From assembly GCA_018342105.1 (NCBI GenBank), contig JAFIRS010000167.1, positions 620,001 to 684,000 of the forward strand: DNA of 64,000 nt. Direction: 5' to 3'. The DNA is from Gonioctena quinquepunctata (taxonomy: Eukaryota; Arthropoda; Insecta; Coleoptera; Chrysomelidae). The position numbers and the translations under genes are program-made. The notes under the pieces are model-generated. The model was not told where the DNA came from, did no database searches, and saw only the letters and a list, made by a program, of their open reading frames with translations. Shown here piece after piece: positions 1 to 11,404 of the stretch (positions are counted from its first letter, which is position 1; the number at the start of each line of letters is the position of its first letter).

Positions 1-34
1 CCAAAACATAACCCGTCCACACTGCGACACGATC

Positions 35-42
35 CCCTATCA
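35..42. repeat. 8-bp target-site duplication, left copy
   Basis: CCCTATCA sits directly outside the left end of the hAT-like element at 43-2117 and recurs exactly at 2118-2125. An 8-bp duplication is the hallmark of hAT insertion. Confidence 0.85.
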
Positions 43-2117
43 CAAGCGCGTATTTAAGGAGGGGGGTAATTAACCCCTCTCCCCAGAAACAGTTTTTTTT
101 TTTAAATTGATGGAATGGCCACCACACTCCACATCTCTACTCAAATCTTTTTCGATTTTTTCCGCCGACGAGTTTTTGCTATTTAAAAAAAAACTGACCA
201 AGTTTTTTGGCAATAGCTCAAAAACTACTTATGATAGAGAAAATAAAAAAACAGGTTCATGAAGAGGAAGTCTATCTCAAGTATTCATAATATTAATTCA
301 ACGTTGAAAATAGGGCTCCGCGTGGGCGCTAATACAGGAGTACAGCACCTCGAAAGAGAGCAATGCACATAAAAAAAAAATTATACTATTAAATATAAAT
401 TTAAAAATCCAAAAGAATTATAGTATTATCTAAATACTTGAAAGAATGTTATCATGTTAAAATTAAAAATTTTCATTGAATTTTAATAATATTGTTAATT
501 AAGTAGTTTTTGTGGAACCGCCGATTTGATTAGAAATCGTATTGTTCGCAGAATGGTGCCATCATTTTTTTGGTTCTAGGAGCACATTTTACATGTGTAC
601 TAAATAATATCACGCTATAAAATTGTTTAAAAGTTTATTATTTTGTTAATTAGGTATTTCTAAATATGAGAAATCGAGTAGATATTGTAATTTTTTTTAA
701 TTGATATTCCACATTATTATCAGTTTTATGTATGACAAAGGCATTTTACAACGTTTTGAAAAAAATACGCTATTTGTTCATGAAATATTTATTAACAAAT
801 GGATAAATTGAATATTTTTGAAAAATTGATTTTTTGCATTAGGTTGTTAAGAGTTTATTTATTATGATTAAAAAAAAATTAAACAAACTTCGATTGGCAA
901 TTTGTTTTTTAATGGTACAAAAAATAAAAAATACAACCATATACGGCAAAATGTCCAAAAACGTTTGTTTGTAATTTTTATAGAATTTTCTAGAAAAATT
1001 ATAAAATAAATGTTCTCAACAGTTTGTCGTATATGGTTGTTTTTGTTATTTTCTGTTCCATTAAAAAAAATATAATAATGCCAATCAAAGTTTGTTTATA
1101 AACAATTACATAATTAATAAAAATATTTTTTTCTTATTGGGTGGAGAATAACCATGTATTAATTTAAAGAAAAATTCTCAATATATTCAAATAATAAAAA
1201 AAACAAAAAAAACTATTATAAACAATTTTTAAAAAATATGATTTTTTTTTTCAATCATAATAAACTCTCAGCCACCTAATGCAAGAAAACAATTTCTGAA
1301 AAATATTCAACTTGTTTATGAATATTTCATAAATAAATTGAGTAATTTTTTTTAAATCGTTGTAAAATGCCTTTGTCAGACATAAAACTGATAATAATAT
1401 GAAATATCAATTGAAAAAAATTACAATATTTACTTAATTTTATTTTGTTAATTTCAGAAATTTATAATTGACAAAATAATCAACTTTTATACAATTTTAT
1501 AGCGTGATATTATCGAGTACACATGTAAAATGTGCTCCAGGAAGCAAAACAGAATATGGAGTCATTCTGTGAACAATTATTAGGTTTTTAATAAAATCGG
1601 TGGTTTCAAAAAAATTACTCAATAAACAATATCAAAATTCAATGAAAAAATTATTTTTTATTGAAATTACATTCTTTCAAGTGTTCAGCTGATTACCTAG
1701 TATTTTTTTTTAATTTTCTTTTTTTTTCTTTTTATATCTTGTGACGCTAACATATTTCCCTTGATAAAAAAGCGTCTCCATATTATAAATACAATGCCAG
1801 TTAGTGTGGTTGGTTGGATTAGCTCTACTTCATGTTCATAGAGATGTACAAATAGATGTTCCAAATGTTATTGAAAGGTTTGCAAATAAGAAATACAGGA
1901 GACTGGATTCCATTTTGTGATTTTTATTTTAAAGAAAGAAATCTTTGTTTTTGTACCTACATATAAGTGCATATATCTTTTATTTTATCACACTTCGTTT
2001 TTTTGTTTGAATTTGAATGAAAAAAAATACTTATGTTTTTTGTACCTATAAGTAGAGGTATTTGACTTGTTTATGTCATTACCCCTCCCCCAAGCATAAT
2101 TCTTAGATACGCCACTG
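43..2117. mobile_element. Non-autonomous hAT-like element (2.1 kb)
   Basis: The left end reads CAAGCGCGTATTTAAGGAGG and the right end, reverse-complemented, CAGTGGCGTATCTAAGAA, so the ends form imperfect inverted repeats of about 18-20 bp with a hAT-like CA..TG border. Both ends continue inward into a G-rich or C-rich tract (GGGGGG near 61, CCCCTCCCCC near 2082). A perfect 8-bp duplication CCCTATCA flanks the element. No transposase frame is visible inside, and most of the interior is an AT-rich foldback at about 385-1745. It must therefore have moved with a transposase supplied from elsewhere. Confidence 0.8.
385..1745. repeat. Large AT-rich foldback inside the hAT-like element
   Basis: The two halves are imperfect inverted repeats. 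For example GGAGCACATTTTACATGTGT at 579-598 returns inverted at 1519-1538, and the CATATACGGC region near 940 returns inverted near 1027. The innermost pairs centre near 987 but the outer pairs near 1058, so the right arm carries about 150 extra bases (roughly 1101-1250). No coding sequence is seen in either arm. Confidence 0.75.
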
Positions 2118-2125
2118 CCCTATCA

Positions 2126-2270
2126 CCTTTGATCTGTCGTCGAAAAACCGACAGCAGATTGCGATGAACCTCATGCGGGCCTTCTGCGAGCCCACCGCGA
2201 AACATGTCCACACTTTGAATTTTGGCTTGTCTCGTGCGTGTCGCGGGCTAGACGAAGTTCCAAAATATTA
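2126..2270 (+). other. Coding-like sequence of unknown origin
   Basis: This stretch is clearly richer in GC than its surroundings. It holds an open plus-strand frame including MNLMRAFCEPTAKHVHTL. The frame also runs into bases 1-34 if the hAT element and one target copy are ignored, so the hAT seems to have landed inside it. I do not recognise a family. It could be a piece of an older transposon or a host exon. Confidence 0.3.
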
Positions 2271-2959
2271 ATATTTGTAGTTGATATACAGAGTGGCCAC
2301 TTTTTTAATGGGATTGTATTGGTAACTTTTAAACCATAAGAGTTAGAAGGTCGGTCAAATGGAGAAAAAGTTGCATTCATAGAAGCATTGTCAAGCAGTT
2401 CAAACAAATCGAGATTATCAGGGCCGGTTATTGAGATATCATAAGAAAAGTAAATTCTCTCATTTTGATTTTTCTTTTTTTCCCACTTTATTTCGAATAT
2501 TATCAAAAAATGTCACAGGAGTTTTTTATTCGACAGTAAATTATCCTCATTTTGACATAATCAGATTTTGTATCCAACGTTTCGTACGCTCTGGGCCACC
2601 CTCAACCTCATTTTTTTCAATACGGACCTGCATATTTTATGACACTTTTCGAAATAACTTTTAACGCTTAATTCAACGATATATCATACAATGTCATTCA
2701 AAGTTGATTTTCAGGTGATTTTGACCCTTATCCAAATTTCTTTGGGTCGGATCTGTATTACATTTAGGTACCTTTAGTTTAATTAACAACATGCAATACA
2801 TCTCGATAAGAAAATCAACTTACTCATCTTCAACTGAATGGAACATAACAGAATCAAAGCAAGAAACAAGTAATAATTATTTACAAATTTCAAGAGGTGA
2901 AAAACCTAATTCATAATAATTAAACGAAACTATCATTTAATGAAAGAAAAATCAAATGA

Positions 2960-3450
2960 TTATTCGTAAGTAAATGATGAACATTAATGAAGTAAGTGTT
3001 CGAAATGTCCACCATTTTGTAAAATGCACTTTGGGGTTCTGGAACCCATACTTCTTATACATTTGCTTATTTCGTCTCCTTGAATACCTTCCAATACATT
3101 ATCAATCTTCACGCGAGGAATCATTATTGTTGGATTTGTCATTTGTTCCGTTGAAACAAATTACAGAATCGAACTTTATTTTGAGATCATTACGATATAA
3201 TTTTTGCAAGGCTTGGTATTCAAATTTAAAATCATTGTATTCGCGTCTCTTGACTATTTTATTAACAGCAGTTTTTGATAAATTGCATTCACTGGCCACA
3301 GTTCTCGATTTTTTTTCTGGGTTCAATTGAATTTGGGTCAGAACATTGATATCGTTGATAGACTTGTTTTTTCTTACATACACACAACTCTAGGTTTATT
3401 GAATGTATTATTTTCAAGTAGTAAGCCGTGGATAAAAAAGAACATAACAA
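2960..3450 (-). pseudogene. Deleted, inverted mariner transposase copy in the left arm of element A
   Basis: Minus-strand translation at 3383-3160 gives the N-terminal DNA-binding part (ASECNLSKTAVNKIVKRREY), matching the plus-strand transposase at 3546-4640. It then jumps directly into the C-terminal end near 3110-2960 (ISNTYFINVHHSLS-type sequence in the partner copy). The catalytic core with all three acidic residues is missing. It cannot encode an active enzyme but could encode a DNA-binding fragment if it were expressed. Confidence 0.7.
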
Positions 3451-3545
3451 GAAATGTCATATTATTTGTCACTTCGTTTATTATTGTGTCACAAGAACTT
3501 GTCATTAAGTACTTTTCTGAGTGATTTCAATTTAACTTATTCGAT

Positions 3546-4640
3546 ATGGTAAGATACACAAATGAAGAGGAGAGAGATATGTACGAAGTGTACATAAAAC
3601 TAGATAGAAATTCGTTCAAAGCACAACAAAGGTATGGTGAATTATATCCTGAAAGAACAACACCAAATATTAAAATGTTTCGACGTTTATCTACAACGTT
3701 ACTTGCACATAATTCATTCATCAAACCTAGAGGTCCTTATGTACGACGAAACGAACCTATCAATGACATCAATGTTCTGGCCCAAATTCGAATGAATCCA
3801 GGAATAGGATCGAGAACTATGGCCAGTGAATGCAATTTATCAAAAAGTGCTGTTAATAAAATACTCAAGAGATACGGATACCATAACTATAAATACCAAG
3901 CCGTGCAAAAACTAAATCGCAATGATCCTGAGAGAAGGTTGCAATTCTGTAATTGGTTTCAACGGAAGGTGCGGAATAACAACAATTTTGCGCACAATAT
4001 CATTTGGGGAGACGAAACGACATTCATAAATTCTGGCATGTTCAATCGAAGGAACAAACATTTTTATGCCACAGAAAATTCTCACTTAATTCATGAAGTT
4101 AGACATCAATATCGTTTTTCTTTGAACATATGGTGCGGTTTGTTGAATAATTAATTACTGGGACCCTATTTTATTGACGGCAACCTAACCGGAGCAAAAT
4201 ATGTAGAAATTATAGAAGAAATGTTGGATGATCTTCCTATACGGTATCGGCGTAATGGTCCATGGTTCCAACAAGACGGATGTGGTCCACACAACTCAAG
4301 AATAGTCACAGACTATCCAAATCGAACTTTTCCCGATTCATGGATTGGAACAAGAGGTCCAGTAGCATGGCCTGCCAGATCTCCGGATTTGAATCCGCTG
4401 GATTTTTATTTGTGGGGATATCTCAAAAATAAAATGTATGATACTACGAACCCGACAATAGAGATTCTTCGCGAGAAGATTGAGAATGTATTGGAAGGTA
4501 TTCAAGGAGACGAAATAAGCAAATGTATAAGAAGTATGGGTTACAAAATGGTGGACATTTCGAACACTTACTTCATTAATGTTCATCATTCACTTTCGAA
4601 TAATCATTTGACTTTTTTTAAATGGTTTATAAATTTGTAA
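3546..4640 (+). pseudogene. DD41D mariner-like transposase, one premature stop
   Basis: This would encode a nuclear cut-and-paste transposase of about 364 residues, normal for the group. A single in-frame TAA at about 4152 (after WCGLLNN) splits an otherwise open frame; both parts are in the same phase. Residues 1-130 hold helix-turn-helix DNA-binding sequence. The catalytic triad is visible: Asp156 (GDETTF), Asp244 (QQDG) and Asp286 (SPDLNPLDF). The last two are separated by 41 residues, hence DD41D (visitor-like); the family name rests on that spacing. The ATG at 3546 fits the usual start MVRYTNEEERDMYE. It lies on the right arm of element A and is the best-preserved transposase in the window. 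Confidence 0.85.
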
Positions 4641-5224
4641 ATAATTATTACTTGTTTCTTGCTTTGATTCTGTTACGTTCCATTCAGTTGAAGATGAGTA
4701 AGTTGATTTTCTTATCGAAATGTATTGCATGTTGTTAATTAAACTAAAGGTACCTAAATGTAATACAGATCCGACCCAAAGAAATTTGGATAAGGGTCAA
4801 AATCACCTGAAAATCAACTTTGAATGACATTGTATGATATATCGTTGAATTCAGCGTTAAAAGTTATTTCGAAAAGTGTCATAAAATATGCAGGTCCGTA
4901 TTGAAAAAAATGAGGTTGAGAGAGTACGAAACGTTGGATACGAAATCTGATGATGTCAAATTGAGGATAATTTACTGTCGAATAAAAAACTCCCGTGACA
5001 TTTTTTGATAATATCCGAAATAAAGTGGGAAAAAAAGAAAAATCAAAATGAGAGAATTTACTTTTCTTATGATATCTCAATAACCGGCCCTGATAATCTC
5101 GATTTGTTTGAACTGCTTGACAATGCTTCTATGAATGCAACTTTTTCTCCATTTGACCGACCTTCTAACTCTTATGGTTTAAAAGATACCAATACAATCC
5201 CATTAAAAAAGTGGCCACTCTGTA

Positions 5225-6005
5225 TGTTTCCGAATGTGAAGAAAATTTTACATTTGTTTTTACCATTCAGGAATGTTCTACGTTACTGACACACAATAGT
5301 AACCAATAAGATAAGATGGAGCGCCAACCGCAGCCCAGATTGTACCACACCAAAGACAAATTAAATTGAATGTAGTGTACTTATGGTATATTGCAATATA
5401 ATTCAATTTCTAACGTCGTTTTATTCAATTATGGTAAATCGGGAGGTACAGAAAAATACACGAATATCGAAGTTGCTTACGTAACAAGCCACACATTGCC
5501 ATTCATTTTCAGATTATTTTATAATACATTTATACTCTCACTCGTTGGTTCGCGAAGCAGTTTATCATTTATCATAATATCGTAGGTGGTTTGTATGTAA
5601 AAAAATGAATCGCTCTGGCATAACATAATACAATTTAGGTACCGTATACACGCCCACTGTCACAATTATCAAAATGTTCAAGTTGAACAACCTTGAATGA
5701 CTCGACGGAATCAAAACTTAGGTAGGTAACGTTGAACTATAATTATTCATATCTACGTCTAGTGTACCGGGTGTTTTCGATAAAACGAAAACAAAACAAT
5801 TTCCAATATCGATATTCAAAAATATACCCGATTGAAATGGCTTCATGATTTAAATTTTCTGACGTGACTCAACACGTTTTTTGACTGGCCCGACCGATTT
5901 GATGTCGCGCCCACAGTAGTTGGGGACGGTAGCCCATGATATAGATAAAAAATGTGTACCCAACAAATATATTAAAACTCATAGTATGTATCTTACATCT
6001 GTGAA
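5225..6005. other. No recognised feature
   Basis: AT-rich single-copy-looking sequence between element A and the pogo remnant. Short open frames show no family signature. Confidence 0.4.
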
Positions 6006-6013
6006 TCCTGACA

Positions 6014-7103
6014 AAAGACAGTTCAAAACCACGACACGTGTTTCGCTGTACATTAGCTTCTTCAAGTGAAAAGAATAGGGGTGGGGGGGGCATAACGGGG
6101 ACCTTAAGGGAAATAAACAATAAAAAAATAAACATAAAATATTGTTTAATGAACACTAATGACAACTCTTTGGTTACTTATTAATTTATCATTTGGCACC
6201 GAATTTGGTGAAGTAAGAAATCAAATAATATTTTTAATTTTAATTTCACAAAACCTTCATGAAAACTCCATCGTGCCCCGGGGTAGGGGCAGTATGGGGT
6301 ACCCAGTGCGGGTACACTATTTTATTTGTCACAGAATAAGCAGATGTGGATTTCTTCTAAATCTGTGTCATCAACTCCTGCACAGGCTGTATGGGCCCAC
6401 TGTACACATAGCTAACAGGCCACCCAACGCTCCGAAGACTTCAAATAAGTGTGGTTCGAGTCAGCACAATAGATGCATAAGACATCCTCCTTAACATTTT
6501 CTCCATCAGAGCGAGCTTTTTGAGTCTTCTGTTTTCTTGAGTTTTTTTTCAACTGGGGATCATTCGGATTTGAACACTTCCCTGTCCGTTTAAGTTGTTC
6601 GCGTTTTCCCACACAACGGGGTACCCCATTGTGCCCCATAGCCATGTCCCCGTTATGCCCCCATGTCCAACAGAATTTTAAATAACGACCAAAAAAATGA
6701 ATTCAAGGTCAGAGTGATTTTGCTCAAAACATATCAATAGTTGACGTTAGTAGTAATACACATTAAAAAAAACTATAGTAGTAATCTAAACACTTTCCTT
6801 TTTAGACGCGTTTTGGTAACCACTCAAAATTAGATGAAATGTCGCCGGAAAAAATATCTGGTCGTCAAAAATAAACGCTTGCACTCTGATCGCCGGTCAC
6901 TGCCGCACTGAAGGCCGATGCGAAATGCCCTCTTATTGGCGAAACCAAAACACGGCTAGTGTGCGTAGTTACTTGCATGTGTGGGTGGCCCCGTCGTGCC
7001 TCGCGTCCCCGTTATGCCATCCCCCCTCTCCCCTACAGTATTATATCTATCTGAAGAAACTATTCTATGGCGAAACACATGTCGTGGTTTTGCAAACCCA
7101 GTT
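6014..7103. mobile_element. Decayed pogo/Tigger-type remnant with inverted flanks
   Basis: The core (6340-6645, minus strand) encodes the C-terminal zinc finger found in pogo/jerky-type transposases. G/C-rich segments containing GGCATAACGGGGAC (about 6090) and GTCCCCGTTATGCC (about 6646 and 7006) repeat in inverse around it. Outside these, CAAAACCACGACACGTGTTTCGC (6023-6045) recurs inverted near 7078-7100 with one mismatch. The exact ends of the transposon are uncertain. Confidence 0.5.
6345..6645 (-). pseudogene. C-terminal zinc-finger part of a pogo-like transposase
   Basis: The minus-strand frame reads CIYCADSNHTYLKSSERWVAC, a stop, then CVQWAHTACAGVDDTDLEE followed by a final CLFC and a stop codon. 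The order CxxC, W-x-x-C, C-x-x-WAHTACAGVDD and CxxC is the PHD-like finger that ends many insect pogo/Tc5-type transposases. An in-frame TAG between the second and third metal-ligand pairs shows it is dead. The catalytic domain is not present nearby. Confidence 0.65.
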
Positions 7104-7404
7104 TAGTAAAAAATATTCAATGAAGCGTCTTCCGTTTACTTCATTATGGTGAGAATCCATCGTCCACGTGAATTCAAAATGTAAAATAAATTATTAATGA
7201 AGTGTCTGAAACTATGTAACATATGATCAATAGTATTCTCATAGCTGGAATTCGTTATTCACAGATTAAAATCTATAATTAAATTGTTATAAATATCAAT
7301 AAAATATCAGTAACTTCAAATGTAGCAAAAATATGCGAAAAAGTGTTCATATCAAGCATAGCATCTCATATCACAAAACATCAATTGATTAATAATATAT
7401 TAAT
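7104..7404. other. No recognised feature
   Basis: AT-rich sequence without coding or repeat signals that I can assign. Confidence 0.4.
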
Positions 7405-7414
7405 GAAAAACCTT

Positions 7415-7612
7415 TTCAAAGACAAGCTTTTGTGTGACGTGTGACGTGTGACGTGAGTTATTGATTCAAGAGGTTGTCGCGCAAACTGTTTTGTTCGAAT
7501 ACAAAAGCGACAAGCTTTTGAATCTATAACTCACGGAATAACCTACGTCACACATCCAAAGCAATTATTTTTAACTTTTTATCGCATTTGAATAAAATCT
7601 TGTCTTTAAAAA
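7415..7612. repeat. Palindromic head of satellite element copy 1
   Basis: ACAAGCTTTTGAATCTATAACTCACGG (split for reading: GACAAGCTTTTGAATC, then ATAACTCACGG) and GTCACACATCCAAAGC pair with the inverted left arm. The left arm also carries a short tandem GTGACGTGT repeat (7435-7455), so this copy is less symmetrical than the ones at 42.7 and 63.1 kb. Confidence 0.7.
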
Positions 7613-7739
7613 GGTTTTTATTAATTATTTTATTCTGGGCTTTCTAGTTCTATCCATTTTTGTTAAAGCATCGTTATTATGAGGCCTTTTTCCTGTAAGT
7701 TCTGAGCTATCTAGTTCTTCAACGAGGAGACCATCTAAA

Positions 7740-8480
7740 GATTAACCCCTCCGCCATCCTGGAGCTGCCATCTTCAGTTTATGAATTTTGACGAAAAATC
7801 AATAATCTTCGACCAAATTCATAATCTCCGACCCCGGAAACCCCTACATACCAATTTTGAATAGAATCGGACCATAATCACAGAGATCGTCCACCATATT
7901 GGAGTCGCCATCTTGAATTCATGAGTTTAGACAATAAATTCATAATCTCCGACCCCAAAAACCCCCATATTCCAATTTTGAATACAATCGGACCATATTA
8001 CAAAACTCGTCCGCCATTTTTCATTTATGAATTTTGACAAGAATTTAATAATATCCGAGCCCGAAAACCTCTACATACCAATTTTGAATAGAATCGTACC
8101 ATAATCACAGAGATCGTCCGCCATCTTGGAGCCACCATTTTTATTTTATAAATTTTGACAAAAAATTAATAATCTTAGACCTCGAAAACCTCCCACATAC
8201 CAATTTTGAATAGGACCTTAATTACAAAACTCGTCCGCCCTCTTAAATTTATGAGTTTTGACTAATATATCATAATCTCCGACCCCAAAAACCTCCACAT
8301 ACTAATTTTGAATAGGATCGGACCACAATAACAGAGATCGTCCGCCATCTTGAAGCCGCCATTTTGATTTTATAAATTTTGACAAAAAATTCATAATCTT
8401 CGACTTCGAAAACCCTCTAATTTTGAATCGAATCGGACCATAAACACAAATCTCCCCCGCCTTCTTGGAACCGCCATTTT
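7740..8480 (+). repeat. Satellite array with alternating unit types (copy 1)
   Basis: Units share ATAATCTCCGACCCC, CCACATACCAATTTTGAATAG, ATCGGACCATAA and CGTCCGCCATCTTG. Two unit types alternate: one has CACAGAGATCGTCC...TTGGAGCCGCCATTTT, the other ACAAAACTCGTCCGCC directly followed by an AAATTTATGA-type start. The repeating block is thus closer to a ~235-bp dimer than to a simple monomer. Confidence 0.75.
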
Positions 8481-8734
8481 GTTTTTTTCTCTAACAAAAG
8501 TTCCATAATGCATTGTCACGAGAACTATGAACACCTTCCAAATTTCACGTTAATCAAACAACTAGAAGTGGGTCAAAATTCAGTTGCAAGATTTGTCCCA
8601 AACATTCTAACAAAATAACTAATAAATAAATAACTAACTAATAAAATAAAAGCTTGTAACTTTTAATAACAAAAAAAAACTGATAGCGGAAGAAAAAACA
8701 ATATATATATATTTTTTGAAAATAAGCAAAAGTA

Positions 8735-9245
8735 TTCAGTATAGTGTATTGCAGGGTACTGTTCTCGGCCCATTATTATTCGTTATATACGTTAATAATC
8801 TATTGAATTTGATTGGTTCTAGAGAAGTAGCCACTTTTGCAATACTGCTATAATTTTGGAGATCCATTGCTGGGACAAACTAAAAAAAGTAGTTCAGAAA
8901 GATATGAAATTAATAAAACAATGATTTAATTATAAAGGTCTCATCATTAACTTTCACGAAACCGTTCACTTGCCTTTGTCATGTTTTAAATATAATTAAC
9001 CTTCTTATATGGTCCTCAAAATTTAGGAAAATCTCGAAACGGAATAAAGCTAATTCATGGAACCTACACATAGCAAAACTAGATGAGAGCTACCCTCTAT
9101 AGATTCAAATACCTAGCAGAGTTTCTAGAAGAAAAACTTCTGAAAATGACCTGTCATGCTTTGGTTGAATCTAGAATTAGATATGCATTGATAGGACGAT
9201 GTAATGTATTTCAGATTTCACATATATTAGGGAAAATCTACCTAC
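8735..9245 (+). pseudogene. Jockey/CR1-like LINE reverse-transcriptase fragment
   Basis: Translation gives LQGTVLGPLLFVIYVNNL, the RT palm motif before the catalytic FADD box. The next segment (REVATFA) is broken before the two Asp residues. It is followed by LNSKT-like remnants and KYLAEFLEEKLLKMTCHALVESRIRYA in pieces, which is the thumb region. Stops and frameshifts are frequent. It represents only the central to 3' part of ORF2. Confidence 0.65.
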
Positions 9246-9379
9246 TCAACTTGTAATGAATAGGGAGTTATTATTTTTTATACATTTGCTATGTGTAAAG
9301 GCGCATTTACTCTTTTTCAGCAGCAGAAAATGATTGTGGTTATCATGTACACATTCACTAACAATATTGGCAATTTTGA

Positions 9380-10730
9380 TAGAAACATGTGAAGAAATGA
9401 TGTGAACAAAAGGTTAGATAACAATGTATTCCAACTAGACAATGTTTTGTTTTCTGATGAGGGACTTGCACACTTCACAGCCATATTAATCATCAAAACT
9501 GTCGCTACTGGTCCAAAGAAACTCCTCACTGGATAGGATAATTACTTGTGCAAATGCCTGAAAAGGTTGATGTTTGGGCTGGGATAATGGGAAACCATGT
9601 CATTGGTCCCTTTTTCATTGATGGAAATTTGAATGGAGATAATTATTCAGCACTTCCCCAAAATGGTTTCGTGCCAAGTTTGGCAAATTTATATCCTGCT
9701 CAGGGCCGGATTGAGAGGGGGCAACCGGGGCTGTAGCCCCGGGGCCTCCACAAGGGAGGGGCCCCCACAATGGAAATTATTAAGTAATATTTCCTAACAA
9801 ATACCGAATTATATGCAAAATGTTCAGCGTGTCTTTAGCCGGGGAAGTAGTTAGATATTAGTTAGATATTGCAAAAATAACTTCATTTTTATCGTGGATT
9901 TTTCAGTTCACAGAAAAATATTTCTATAAAACAGAGAATGTTTCCCATTTCAACATGAATTCCCCACAAGAGGTTATCTTGAACGATGGAAGATAGCGAT
10001 TAAAGTTTATCTTTCAGTCGCAGATGATTCCACATCTAATTTTATGAACATCCTGTTCATATTTTCAAATGAATCAATATAAAAAAAATCTGACAGAAGA
10101 GCAGTTCTCCCACTTTTTCCACTCATTTTTCGTTTTAAACATTCCAAAGCGCGTTAATGGTTAATATCAATTTTCGATCCGATAAATCATGTGTATATGC
10201 GGGAAACAATCACAAAGTAAATCATCACACTATTATAAACAGAAAAATGAATTCATCCACATGGAAAAATATCATATCGTATCGCTATAATTTATTTAGA
10301 TTTATTTCTTGTATTTTATTATACCATATGTAGGTAGGTAGGTAGGCTTGTGTTGAAATAATTTGATTTGCTCCGCAATAAATTATTCAAACACTTGAAA
10401 GTTTTTTTTTTAACTTGTTTGAAAAATTATTAGGGGCCTCCACGCCTTTGTTGCCCCAGGGCCTCCACACCTTTGAATCCGGCCCTGATTCTGCTCAAGC
10501 AAACCCACAAGTTCCAGCTAAGGACAGGGTGGATGGGCAGGCGAGGATCGCTAGAATGGCCAGCACGATCACCTGATCTTACGCCATTACACTTTTCATA
10601 TAGGAATATGTGGAAAGTATGGTATACAATACAAAACCAAGCGATCTAGCTGACTTAAGAAGAAGAATAACACTTGCGATAAGCCCTCAGATGTTGATTA
10701 ACGTTAAAAGATTTGTTTTGGCTGTTCCAC
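9380..10730 (+). pseudogene. Mariner-like transposase remnant (copy B), split by a hAT MITE
   Basis: The left part shows VLFSDEG (first catalytic Asp), then MPEKVDVWAGIMGNHVIGP and FIDGNLNGDNY, the core strand typical of this group. A 787-bp hAT MITE interrupts it at 9701. Coding resumes at about 10500 with degraded WMG(R)RGS-ARMASTIT sequence and the C-terminal DLRRRITLAISPQMLINVKR. Several stops and shifts are present and the ends of the element are not recognisable. Confidence 0.65.
9701..10487. mobile_element. hAT MITE with imperfect 8-bp target duplication
   Basis: The ends CAGGGCCGGATTG and, inverted, CAGGGCCGGATTC form the terminal repeat. G/C-rich subterminal stretches (GGGGCCTCCAC) also recur in inverse. 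Flanks ATCCTGCT (9693-9700) and ATTCTGCT (10488-10495) are an 8-bp target duplication with one mismatch. There is no open frame of note. The insertion lies inside mariner copy B and is younger than it. Confidence 0.85.
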
Positions 10731-10984
10731 ACTATGTCAGCAGTCCCAGTGATTATCTGACAATTTGGCTGACTCAGATTGATTGCATAAATCTTGATAA
10801 TTATTAAAAGCATTATGTGATCAATTTTTATGAATAGCTTTCCAAAAACACACATATTCTTTAATGGCCATAAACACCAACGTACCTAAGCGACAAGGGA
10901 ATATTGAAACGAAGTGAGAGTGCCACCAATTCTGCGAATAACATACAAACTCACCATGTATAAGTTATGTCACATTCGCCAGGC
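10731..10984. other. No recognised feature
   Basis: 3' flank of mariner copy B; the end of that element may lie here but no inverted terminus was found. Confidence 0.35.
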
Positions 10985-11225
10985 AAACTCGTTCGAGGAA
11001 TTCCTCATTCATGTATTGTATTGCGAAACGCGCGCGAAAAGAACCACGTGTCGGAGACCTCGGAACGCGTCGCGTCACCAACACGCGAACGTTGAGAAAC
11101 AACTGACGCTCGACGCGTTGGTTTGACTCGCGACGCTGCTGAGGACGCTCTTCGGCACCACCGAAACCCGCGACGGTGGTCGATGATGCGCCCCGCCTGG
11201 AACTTTTCGAATGGAGACAGGCTGC
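10985..11225. other. CpG-dense island in AT-rich surroundings
   Basis: About 240 bp are exceptionally rich in CG dinucleotides (GAAACGCGCGCG, GAACGCGTCGCGTC, CTCGACGCG, CTCGCGACG, CCCGCGACGG). CGCGTCGCGTCACCAACACG and CTCGACGCGTTGGTTTGACT are roughly inverted to each other. Possible explanations are a host promoter or 5' exon, or the 5' end of a retroelement. No clear frame decides between them. Confidence 0.5.
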
Positions 11226-11404
11226 CGATAGCAGATGATGTTTTTTTTAAAAATTATGTCCACATCAATATACGTATTCAAATGAAAAAAAAATAAGTTC
11301 AAAAACTAAAACCCGACTACGGCTAAAAAACGCGCTCTGAAAAGTACGTAACAAGAATATTCTTCTCCGAAATTCTTATCCACCAATTTTCAATTATTTA
11401 TCGT

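Larger units (their letters stand above)
2289..5222. mobile_element. DD41D mariner-like element with long inverted arms (copy A)
   Basis: The ends CAGAGTGGCCAC and GTGGCCACTCTG are flanked by TA on both sides (2287-2288 and 5223-5224), the Tc1/mariner target duplication. The inverted repeats are far longer than in a standard mariner: about 2289-3100 matches 4500-5222 inverted, and patchy inverted similarity continues to about 3450. The right half carries a nearly intact transposase. The left half holds a deleted transposase copy in the opposite orientation, so the element is close to a head-to-head dimer. Confidence 0.85.
7405..8670 (+). mobile_element. TIR element with palindromic head and satellite array (copy 1)
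   Basis: Three parts follow in fixed order: a ~200-bp palindrome (about 7415-7612), a ~120-bp linker containing GAGACCATCTAAAGATTAA, and a tandem array of ~110-125-bp units (about 7740-8480). A tail holds ATAATGCATTGTCAC and ACTAGAAGTGGGTCAAA. The outer ends contain GACAAGCTTTT (7420) and AAAAGCTTGT (8648), a probable terminal inverted repeat. No protein is encoded. The same order and orientation recur at 42700-43455 and 63060-64000. Confidence 0.75.

Noticed and set aside
2171..2506. 111-codon minus frame and its inverted twin at 5005-5289
   Set aside because: Both lie in the inverted arms of mariner copy A; the matching text reflects DNA symmetry, not a gene.
7740..8480. CRISPR-like array
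   Set aside because: Units are ~110-125 bp, degenerate throughout, with no short invariant repeat and unique spacers. It is a satellite.
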